A stretch of DNA of 16,540 bases from Bacillota bacterium (GTDB taxonomy: Bacteria > Bacillota > Tb-RUG-66). Of this stretch, positions 6,468 through 13,191 are shown piece after piece. The position numbers and the translations under genes are program-made. Each line of letters opens with the position of its first letter. The stretch's first letter is position 1. The stretch is from the NCBI GenBank assembly GCA_016288255.1, contig JAEEYS010000087.1, forward strand, positions 1-16,540, in the 5' to 3' direction. The notes below the pieces were generated by a model. The model was not told the origin of the DNA. It searched no databases and saw only the letters and a list, made by a program, of their open reading frames with translations.

Positions 6468-7721
6468 TTATTTTAATGTGTTGATCAATTCTTCTTCCGT
6501 TAAAGATTCCTGTGTACCCAGTTCCATGTTTTTTAATGTGAATTTCTTTGTTTTTACTTCTTCTTCCCCAATGATAACGGTATGCGTGAAATTGATTTTG
6601 TCAGCGTATTTCATTTGTGCTTTAAAACTTCTGCTCATCAAATCTCCTTCGGCGGAGATCCCGTTTTTTCGAAGCAGCGCAAGGAGGCGAAATCCTTCTT
6701 TTTTCGATGCTTCATCCATAGAGGCGATATAGACTTTGTTTTTATAAGGTTCTTCCGGCAGAAGACCTTGTTTTTCCAAGATCATCAAAAGCCGTTCGAT
6801 CCCCATACCGAAACCGATCCCCGCCAGATCAGGACCGCCGCATTCTTCCACCAATTTATCATACCTTCCGCCGCCGCAAACGGTGCTTTGCGCTCCCAGA
6901 TCCGTAGAAATGATCTCAAAAACGGTTTTGGTATAATAATCCAGCCCTCTGACCAGTCCGGGATTCACTACAAAATCATATCCCAAGATCGTAAGATATT
7001 CTTGCAGACTGTGGAAATGGTCGCTGCAGTCTTCACACAGATAATCGATCGTTCTCGGCGCGTTTTTTACGACTTCGCGGCAGCTTTCATTTTTGCAGTC
7101 CAAAATACGGATCGGATTTCTTTCCAGCCTGGACAAGCAGGTTTCGCATAGGTCTTCTTTGTGCGTTTCAAAATATTCTTTTAATTTTTGCCGATACACC
7201 GGCCTGCAGGTAGGACAACCGATGGAATTGATGTTTAAAGACAGATTCTTTAAACCCAATTGCTGAAACAGTGTCATGGCGATAGAAATGATTTCCGCAT
7301 CCAAATTCGGCACGATACTGCCAAAACATTCCACGCCAAATTGGTGATGTTCTCTAAGTCGGCCGGCCTGCGGTTTTTCATAGCGAAATACCGGTGTGGA
7401 TAAATAATACATCTTTAAAGGCATAGGATCGGCATAAAGTTTGTGTTCGATCAAAGAACGGACGGCGGAAGCGGTACCTTCCGGTTTTAAAGTGATGCTT
7501 CGGTTTCCTTTATCAAGAAAAGTGTACATCTCTTTTTCCACAATATCCGTTGTTTCCCCTACCCCGCGAATAAAAAGGTCTGTATGTTCAAAAGCAGGGG
7601 TCCGAATTTCACGAAATTGATATAAATCACACAATTCTCGAATCCTTTTTTCCAGTAAATGCCATTTATAAGAATCCTTTGGCAAAACATCTTGTGTTCC
7701 TCTGGGTGCTTTGATTTGCAT
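6468..7721 (-). CDS. hisS: Histidyl-tRNA synthetase (class II)
   Basis: A 417-residue protein starts at ATG with AAGGAGG seven bases upstream. It has an N-terminal APRGTQDVLP (5-14), motif 1 region REIRTPAFEHTDLF, motif 2 with YLSTPVFRYEKPQAGRLREH (106-125), the histidine-specific loop LVRGLDYYT (256-264), motif 3 AGIGFGMGIERLL, and a C-terminal anticodon-binding alpha/beta domain (about 325-417). Between motif 2 and the His loop lie four cysteine pairs (C169/C172, C192/C195, C209/C214, C229/C232), an arrangement like the possible zinc-binding insertion I recall in many clostridial HisRS. It is the first gene after the T-box leader and is followed by aspS, as in many Firmicutes. Confidence 0.98.
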   Translation of the reverse strand: MQIKAPRGTQDVLPKDSYKWHLLEKRIRELCDLYQFREIRTPAFEHTDLFIRGVGETTDIVEKEMYTFLDKGNRSITLKPEGTASAVRSLIEHKLYADPMPLKMYYLSTPVFRYEKPQAGRLREHHQFGVECFGSIVPNLDAEIISIAMTLFQQLGLKNLSLNINSIGCPTCRPVYRQKLKEYFETHKEDLCETCLSRLERNPIRILDCKNESCREVVKNAPRTIDYLCEDCSDHFHSLQEYLTILGYDFVVNPGLVRGLDYYTKTVFEIISTDLGAQSTVCGGGRYDKLVEECGGPDLAGIGFGMGIERLLMILEKQGLLPEEPYKNKVYIASMDEASKKEGFRLLALLRKNGISAEGDLMSRSFKAQMKYADKINFTHTVIIGEEEVKTKKFTLKNMELGTQESLTEEELINTLK

Positions 7722-7787
7722 GATTTTTCCTCCTTACTGCAATATTCTATCTTTTATCTTCGTTTTTCTTTTACTAAAAAAATGCAT

Positions 7788-8046
7788 AAAAAAACGTCCC
7801 GGTTTACTCATTTTGTAAACAGGGACGGAAAATACTTCTCCGTGGTGCCACCCTCTATTATACTCTCATTGGATAACGGTAATACCGAAAAAACTTACTC
7901 TCCGTGATTTCAGCCTTTTGACTCCGGAATGTCTTTCAAGCTTACCGAACTATAAAGAAACTTGCAGCGATATGTTTCTTCTCTCTGAAATAGGAATAAG
8001 CCATACTCTTTCCTTCAACGTCGTTTTCTTTATAAAATTTGTCATT
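7788..8046 (-). promoter_or_regulatory. T-box leader, apparently specific for tRNA-Asp, controlling hisS-aspS
   Basis: The T-box sequence AGGGTGGCACCACGG lies at 7853-7839. The terminator pairs CGTCCC-GTTTAC (7827-7815) with GTAAAC-GGGACG (7807-7795) and is followed by seven Ts; CCGTCCCT (7828-7821) can instead pair with the T-box to form the antiterminator. Stem I has a K-turn GTTG, an AGTA S-turn strand (8007-8004), AGAGAG, a distal hairpin AAGAAAC/GTTTCTT (7980-7955) with the conserved GCTGCAA loop, then CTTGAAAGACATTCC. By alignment to the specifier loop (GAA, one base, codon, purine) the specifier is GAC (7933-7931), an Asp codon. The base after UGG is C, which pairs with the G73 discriminator of tRNA-Asp and not with C73 of tRNA-His. 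Uncharged tRNA would stabilise the antiterminator and switch the operon on. Confidence 0.93.
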
Positions 8047-8052
8047 GTGCTT

Positions 8053-8081
8053 ATTATATAGGACATTTTTTTTAAAGTCAA
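8053..8081 (-). promoter_or_regulatory. Sigma-A promoter of the T-box-hisS-aspS operon
   Basis: TTGACT (8081-8076), a 17-base spacer and a perfect TATAAT (8058-8053) on the minus strand, with a start near 8046, just ahead of T-box stem I. It lies directly behind the hemZ stop codon, where I see no strong terminator. Confidence 0.88.
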
Positions 8082-8111
8082 CTTTTGAAACAAAAATATT
8101 ACAAAAACTTT

Positions 8112-9542
8112 TTATTCTGCATAAAATGCATTGAAAGCAGATAATTTCTTCTCCATCAGCTTATCGAATTGATTGGTGTACAAGTAAACATCTTTATAAT
8201 TGGCAACTCTTTCGATCCTGCCTGTGTCGGGAAAAACGATCTTTGAAATACCGCCGGAGCCCAAAGCGATGATGGTTTGTTTTTCTTCCATGATCTCGAT
8301 GTTGTAGACACCTTCTTTTCCCGGTTTGGTAAAGCCGATATTTTCCAAATTTCCCGTCATATTTTTTTGCCGATACAAATAATAAGGCATACTGCCGTTT
8401 TCCATATTCTTTTTGATGGCATAATCCATCATAGAATCGATCACCTGGCTGTCGGTATAAAATTCACTGATTTTAGCCCCTCTTTTTAATGCCAAAGTAT
8501 GGATCGTAATGTTCTCAGGATCCAATTTTTCCAGCCTTTTTAAGGTATTTTTGATGTCTTTTAAAGTTTCTCCCGGAAGGCCCAGGATCAAGTCCATATT
8601 GATGGCTTCAAAGCCGATGTTGCGGGCGGCGATGTAAGCGTTTTCGATCTCTTCCGCTGTATGGAATCGTCCCACCCTTTTTAATGTTTTGTTGTTCATG
8701 GTCTGCGGATTGATGCTGAGCCGATTGACACCTACCGAAGAGAGGGTCATGAGTTTATCCTTATCAAGAGTCTCGGGCCTGCCGCCTTCAAAAGTGATCT
8801 CCGATACGTTTTCTGTCAAAAAATAACTGTCCAGATACTGAAACATCTTTTCGATTTGTTCCGATGACAATACGGAAGGCGTGCCCCCTCCCACATAGAT
8901 CGTATCCACTTGTTTTCCCAGTTTTTGAAAAAAGCTTCCTACGATCTTTATTTCTTCCAATAGTTTTATGAAATAGGCTTTCAGCAGCTCTTCTTTTCCC
9001 TGTAAAGGAATAGAGCCAAACGAGCAATAAGAACAAACAGAAGGACAAAACGGGATCCCGATATATAAACTGATTTTATCCAAATGCTCTTTTGTCAAAA
9101 AAGCCAATTCTTTCTGCCCGATATAAAGCGCCAAAAGAGCCTTTTTCTTTTCGATCAGGTATTCTTCCGTCAATAACCGATCCATTTCTTCCACGGTTTT
9201 CCCCTTTAATAAATAATCGGTCACGATCTTTACTGGCCTGACTCCCGTTAAAATACCCCAAGGCAATGAAATGCCGGTCTTATTATGTAAAAATCGATAG
9301 ATCTGTTTTTTGACTTGATTTTTGAAAGCAATATCCGGATGCTCTTCCGGTTTGACGGTTTCTTTTTCTCCATTCAGTTCCATGGTAAGCATTTTCGTCT
9401 TTTCTTCGTATTCCACACAAAGAAAGCTTTGATGATCCACCAAAGCTTTGTCATAACATTGTTCCATGGTATCCTGCGGAAAAAACAACCGAATCAGTTC
9501 AAATATTTCCTGATAAGAGATGCCGTCACAATACACGTGCAT
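8112..9542 (-). CDS. hemZ: HemZ-type radical SAM protein (coproporphyrinogen III dehydrogenase-like)
   Basis: A 476-residue protein. The N-terminal 150 residues form the HemZ-specific region, with ISLPWGILTGVRPVKI (91-106) as its signature. The radical SAM domain follows: C166-x3-C170-x2-C173 (FCPSVCSYCSF) for the 4Fe-4S cluster, YVGGGTPSVLS, ITFEGGRPETL, GVNRLSINPQTM and AINMDLILGLPGET, then a HemN-like C-terminal part. Members are annotated as oxygen-independent coproporphyrinogen III dehydrogenases of haem synthesis, but family-wide activity is not settled and no other haem gene is present in this window. The ATG is five bases after the stop of the small gene upstream, and its ribosome site (GAAGGTAA) overlaps that stop, so the two are translationally coupled. 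In other clostridia it also commonly sits beside hisS. Confidence 0.9.
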   Translation of the reverse strand: MHVYCDGISYQEIFELIRLFFPQDTMEQCYDKALVDHQSFLCVEYEEKTKMLTMELNGEKETVKPEEHPDIAFKNQVKKQIYRFLHNKTGISLPWGILTGVRPVKIVTDYLLKGKTVEEMDRLLTEEYLIEKKKALLALYIGQKELAFLTKEHLDKISLYIGIPFCPSVCSYCSFGSIPLQGKEELLKAYFIKLLEEIKIVGSFFQKLGKQVDTIYVGGGTPSVLSSEQIEKMFQYLDSYFLTENVSEITFEGGRPETLDKDKLMTLSSVGVNRLSINPQTMNNKTLKRVGRFHTAEEIENAYIAARNIGFEAINMDLILGLPGETLKDIKNTLKRLEKLDPENITIHTLALKRGAKISEFYTDSQVIDSMMDYAIKKNMENGSMPYYLYRQKNMTGNLENIGFTKPGKEGVYNIEIMEEKQTIIALGSGGISKIVFPDTGRIERVANYKDVYLYTNQFDKLMEKKLSAFNAFYAE

Positions 9543-9547
9543 TTTAG

Positions 9548-9730
9548 TTACCTTCTTCTTTCTTTTGCTTTTCTAATCTGGTATCTGAATTCTTCTACGG
9601 GCATATCCATCTCTTTTGCGATACGTCTTTCTTCATAATCGTCTTCCAAAAGATCAAACGCTCCGGAAGCCGTTTGCGATAAATAAGGCCGCTCCAATAA
9701 TTCTTCTTTCATTCTATCTTCTATCGACAC
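9548..9730 (-). CDS. Small protein with a possible sigma-region-4-like helix-turn-helix
   Basis: A 60-residue, highly charged protein starting at GTG with GGAGGGAT six bases upstream. I do not recognise a named family. The first half (MSIEDRMKEELLERPYLSQT) is acidic and helical. The second half has ERRIAKEMDMPVEEFRYQIR followed by KAKERRR, which resembles the HTH pattern of sigma factor region 4 (isoleucine-alanine-x2, a turn, then a recognition helix ending in basic residues). It is not a complete sigma factor. It ends five bases before hemZ and its stop codon overlaps the hemZ ribosome site, so it is likely real and coupled to hemZ. The strong ribosome site and tight spacing support coding. 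A DNA-binding role is inference only. Confidence 0.7.
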   Translation of the reverse strand: MSIEDRMKEELLERPYLSQTASGAFDLLEDDYEERRIAKEMDMPVEEFRYQIRKAKERRR

Positions 9731-9744
9731 GTTTATCCCTCCCT

Positions 9745-9759
9745 GCCATATAGTATGGC
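9745..9759 (-). promoter_or_regulatory. Inverted repeat containing a CATACTA box upstream of the small gene
   Basis: A perfect 6-bp inverted repeat with a 3-base spacer (GCCATA/TATGGC) sits just upstream of the ribosome site of the 60-codon gene. On the minus strand it contains CATACTA (9757-9751), the forespore sigma-G -10 consensus, with GCTATA 17 bases further upstream as a weak -35. It may be an internal sporulation promoter or an operator. Both are inferences from short motifs. Confidence 0.3.
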
Positions 9760-9806
9760 TTTCGGGAAAGGATATATAGCGTCAAAATATTCTCAAATCA
9801 TGGGTA

Positions 9807-10424
9807 TTATCGCAAAAAAGGATTGAATTTCCTTTCAAAACCGATAGCGCTTTTGGAACCGTGTCCCGGATAAACGATGACGTTATCTTCCAAAGTCATC
9901 AATTTGGTTTGAATGGAATGGATCAAGGTATCAAAATCTCCGCCTTCCAGATCCGTACGTCCGATAGAACCCTGAAACAGAGTATCTCCCGTAAAAACAG
10001 CGTCATCGATCAAAATACAGATCCCGCCCAAACTGTGCCCCGGTGTATATAAAACAGTCGCTTTTTTATTACCGAACTCTAAAATCTCTCCATCTTCCAC
10101 CAATCGATCGGCTTCTTTGACCTGATAGGAATCATTTAAAAACCATTGATTCGGATTGACCTGCAAAAGCATGTCTTGATCTTTTTCGTGGATCAAAACA
10201 GGGGCATGCGTCAATTCCGCCATTTCATAATTTCCGCCGATATGGTCGATGTGTCCATGAGTATTGATGATATATTTTACATGAGCGCCCAGATTTTGGA
10301 TATCCTGTTCCAATCGACGATCTGGATAGCCCGGATCGATCAGAATCGCTTCTTTTGTTTCTTCACAAATCACCAAATAACAATTTGCCGCCAACGGGCC
10401 CAATTCATATTGCTTAATGATCAT
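9807..10424 (-). CDS. MBL-fold metal-dependent hydrolase (glyoxalase II-like)
   Basis: A 205-residue protein starts at ATG with AGGAGA about seven bases upstream. It has all metal ligands of the metallo-beta-lactamase fold in glyoxalase II order: H56-x-H58-x-D60-H61 (THGHIDH), H130 (TPGHSLGG), D147 (FTGDTLF) and H188 (YPGHG), so a dinuclear metal site is expected. It lacks the long C-terminal substrate domain of true glyoxalase II and is the short YqgX/YcbL-type size, so a hydroxyacylglutathione hydrolase role is unproven. In Firmicutes this gene commonly follows rel and dtd, as here. Dtd begins 19 bases upstream on the same strand, so the two are almost certainly cotranscribed. Confidence 0.93.
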   Translation of the reverse strand: MIIKQYELGPLAANCYLVICEETKEAILIDPGYPDRRLEQDIQNLGAHVKYIINTHGHIDHIGGNYEMAELTHAPVLIHEKDQDMLLQVNPNQWFLNDSYQVKEADRLVEDGEILEFGNKKATVLYTPGHSLGGICILIDDAVFTGDTLFQGSIGRTDLEGGDFDTLIHSIQTKLMTLEDNVIVYPGHGSKSAIGFERKFNPFLR

Positions 10425-10443
10425 ATCATTTCTCCTATATCTG

Positions 10444-10893
10444 TTAAAATGCTTTTTTACTATCCAATAAAATCGTTACGGGCCCGTCGTTCTCGATAGA
10501 TACTTTCATATCTGTCTGAAAAATACCTTCTCCTACGGATACCCCGTATGTTTTGATCTCTTCGATCAGCTTTTGATACAGTATATTTGCGTTTTCCGGA
10601 TCTCCTGCTAAAATAAAGCTGGGTCTCCTGCCCTTTCTGGCGTCTCCGTAAAGGGTGAATTGGGATATCACCAAAACCTCTCCCCCGATCTCCAAAAGCG
10701 ACCGATTCATTTTTCCTTCCTCATCCGGGAAAATACGTAAATTTACGATTTTATTCGCCATATAAGAAACATCTTCCAAGGTGTCTTCCTGCCCTACTCC
10801 CAATAAAACATTCAGGCCTCGTCCGATTTTTCCCACTGTTACTCCATCCACGACAACCGCGGATCGACTTACTCTTTGTATCACTGCCCTCAT
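10444..10893 (-). CDS. dtd: D-aminoacyl-tRNA deacylase
   Basis: A 149-residue protein, the standard length. The N-terminus MRAVIQRV is characteristic, with the two active-site signatures SQFTLYGD (77-84) and NDGPVT (135-140, the Gly-cisPro motif that gives chiral selectivity). Dtd removes D-amino acids, and glycine from tRNA-Ala, from mischarged tRNAs as a homodimer. The start ATG is 15 bases after the rel stop, and the ribosome site (AAGGATAGG) overlaps that stop codon (TAAGGA), which indicates translational coupling to rel. Confidence 0.97.
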   Translation of the reverse strand: MRAVIQRVSRSAVVVDGVTVGKIGRGLNVLLGVGQEDTLEDVSYMANKIVNLRIFPDEEGKMNRSLLEIGGEVLVISQFTLYGDARKGRRPSFILAGDPENANILYQKLIEEIKTYGVSVGEGIFQTDMKVSIENDGPVTILLDSKKAF

Positions 10894-10908
10894 TGATCTA
10901 TCCTATCC

Positions 10909-13113
10909 TTAATTTGTTCTGGAAACTTCTGCTACACTGCGGATACCGGATAATTTCCCGATAATGAATTCCATTTCTTCTTTATTGGTAACTTGTACGG
11001 AAATATTCATGATCGCCATATCGTCTTTTGTTTTTTTGGCGCCTAATTTCAACGTCATAACGCGATTGTCGTTCAATGTCATGATGATATCATTGATCAA
11101 TCCTACTCTGTCTATTGCGGTAATGATCAAATCCACTTGATAAACTTCTTCTCGGGTATCTTCCCATTCCACATGGATGATCCGTTCTTTTTGCATGATC
11201 AGATCTTTCATATTCGGACAGCTTTTTCGATGCACGGACACACCGCCGCCCCGCGTGATATAACCGATGATCGGATCCCCGTTGATTGGATTACAGCATT
11301 TTGCAAGCTTGATCTTCGCGTTGTCTACCCCTTCAATGACCACACCGTGTTCCGAATACCGCGTTTTTGGTTTTGTGATGATACTGGATTGCATTTCTTC
11401 CAATGTGGGTTCTTCGGCGGATTTAAAGTGTTTTTTATATTCCGTGATCAGTTTTTGTATGGTTTGATTTGCTGTCATACCGCCGTATCCGACGGTTTCA
11501 TATAAGTTTTCTTTATTGGTCACGCTGAGCCTTCTGAAAATCGTATCGATATAATCCACATCGATCAGATCTTCCAAACGGTAACCCAGGCGTTTCGCTT
11601 CTGTTTCCAGCATTTCCAAACCGTTTTCGATATTTTCTTCTTTTTTCTCTTTCTTAAACCACTGCCGTATTTTGTTTTTAGCAGAGGTGGTCTGTGCGAT
11701 ATTGAGCCAATCTCGGCTGGGCCCTTTTCCCTGCGGGCCGGTAATAACCTGCACGATATCGCCGTTTCGAAGTGTTTGTGTCAATGGCACAATCTTACCG
11801 TTTACTTTTGCGCCGGCGCATCTGTGGCCTACTTGGGTATGGACTTTATAAGCAAAATCAATGGGAGTTGCTCCGGCAGGCAGATTATATACGTCTCCTT
11901 TTGGCGAGAAAACAAATACTTCATCTTCGAAAAGGTCCATTTTTAAGGTTTTTACAAACTCTTTCGAATCCTTTAATTCCCGCTGCCATTCCAGCATCTC
12001 TCTTAACCACGCCAGTTTTTCTTCCATTTCTTTTTCCGTTTTGACTTCACTTTGCGTATGCTGCTGCTGTTTGTATTTCCAATGCGCAGCGATCCCGTAT
12101 TCCGCTACTTTGTTCATTTCATAGGTGCGGATCTGTATTTCAAAGGGAATCCCCTTGTCTCCGATTACCGTGGTATGCAGAGACTGATACATATTCGGTT
12201 TTTGCATCGCGATATAATCTTTGAATCGGCCCGGGATCGGTCTCCATACGCTGTGGATCACGCCCAAAGCGCCGTAGCAATCTTTGACACTGTCCACAAT
12301 GATGCGGATCGCCATAAGATCATAGATCTCATCAAAAGATTTTTTATCCCGCTGCATTTTGTTATAGATACTGTATAAATGTTTCGGTCTTCCGATGATA
12401 TCCGCTTTGATATTGACTTCATTCAGTTTTTCTCGAATCTCTTTGATCACATTTTCGATAAAACTTTCTCTTGCCTGCCGTTTTTGATTGACCTTGCGGA
12501 CCAGATCATAAAACTCTTCCGGTTTTAGATAGCGGAAAGATAAGTCTTCCAGTTCCCATTTGATGCGGTTGATCCCTAATCGATGGGCCAAAGGAGCATA
12601 TATTTCCAAGGTTTCATAAGCCTTTTCGATTTGTTTTCTTTCGTTCATATGGTCCAGTGTCCGCATATTGTGGAGTCGATCCGCCAATTTGATCAAAATA
12701 ACGCGAATATCTTTTGCCATAGCCAAAAACATTTTTCTTAAGTTTTCCGCCTGCTGATCTTCTTTGGAATAGAAATTCAATTTGCTCAACTTGGTGATCC
12801 CATCCACCAGTTCCGCTACTTCTTCTCCGAAATCTCTTTCGATGTCTTCGATCGTTACTTCCGTATCTTCCACCACATCATGAAGAAGCCCTGCCACAAC
12901 CGTCACCAGATCCAACTGCAATTCCGCCAGGATCTCCGCTACAGCGATAGGATGCGTGATATAAGGGGAATTGTCATAACGCTGCTGACCTTGATGAGCG
13001 TGATCCGCCACTTCAAAGGCTTTTTCCAGCATGTCCTTATAAGGATAGTGCATATAGCCATCCAGCTTGTTTTCTAAATTTTCAATCAATTTTTGCTCAT
13101 TTTCCGTCAACAT
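10909..13113 (-). CDS. relA: Bifunctional (p)ppGpp synthetase/hydrolase Rel
   Basis: I chose the ATG at 13113 (734 residues), which has AAAGGAGG eight bases upstream; the longer frame from 13143 has no usable site. Domains: HD hydrolase (about 30-180) with the metal pair H78-D79 and E82-D83-T84, so hydrolysis should be active; RelA/SpoT synthetase (about 235-345) with RFKD (296-299), the form seen in bifunctional Rel enzymes, and YQSLHTT; TGS domain (about 390-455); a zinc-finger/helical region with KLAKCCNPINGD; and a C-terminal ACT domain (about 660-734). It makes and degrades the stringent-response alarmone on ribosomes. One position in the synthetase loop is odd: AMQKPNMYQ has Q304 where I expect proline. 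The recJ stop is 78 bases upstream and there is no apt gene between them, unlike many relatives. Confidence 0.97.
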   Translation of the reverse strand: MLTENEQKLIENLENKLDGYMHYPYKDMLEKAFEVADHAHQGQQRYDNSPYITHPIAVAEILAELQLDLVTVVAGLLHDVVEDTEVTIEDIERDFGEEVAELVDGITKLSKLNFYSKEDQQAENLRKMFLAMAKDIRVILIKLADRLHNMRTLDHMNERKQIEKAYETLEIYAPLAHRLGINRIKWELEDLSFRYLKPEEFYDLVRKVNQKRQARESFIENVIKEIREKLNEVNIKADIIGRPKHLYSIYNKMQRDKKSFDEIYDLMAIRIIVDSVKDCYGALGVIHSVWRPIPGRFKDYIAMQKPNMYQSLHTTVIGDKGIPFEIQIRTYEMNKVAEYGIAAHWKYKQQQHTQSEVKTEKEMEEKLAWLREMLEWQRELKDSKEFVKTLKMDLFEDEVFVFSPKGDVYNLPAGATPIDFAYKVHTQVGHRCAGAKVNGKIVPLTQTLRNGDIVQVITGPQGKGPSRDWLNIAQTTSAKNKIRQWFKKEKKEENIENGLEMLETEAKRLGYRLEDLIDVDYIDTIFRRLSVTNKENLYETVGYGGMTANQTIQKLITEYKKHFKSAEEPTLEEMQSSIITKPKTRYSEHGVVIEGVDNAKIKLAKCCNPINGDPIIGYITRGGGVSVHRKSCPNMKDLIMQKERIIHVEWEDTREEVYQVDLIITAIDRVGLINDIIMTLNDNRVMTLKLGAKKTKDDMAIMNISVQVTNKEEMEFIIGKLSGIRSVAEVSRTN

Positions 13114-13191
13114 GCGCAATTCCTCCTTTCTTTCGTTATTCATCCTCGAAAGCAGATAGCTCTCTATTGATCTCAGCTGTGTGTTTTATTT

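Noticed and set aside
6582..7151. Plus-strand frame of 189 codons inside hisS
   Set aside because: It is a shadow of hisS, which has complete class II synthetase motifs on the other strand; no ribosome site or recognisable family.
7972..7974. CAT (His codon) considered as the T-box specifier
   Set aside because: It lies at the edge of the distal hairpin (AAGAAAC/GTTTCTT) that carries the GCTGCAA loop, not in the specifier loop; GAC at 7933-7931 sits in the right structural context and agrees with the discriminator-matching base.
13114..13143. Longer rel start (ten extra residues)
   Set aside because: The extension contains AAAGGAGG, the ribosome site of the ATG at 13113, and has no usable site of its own.
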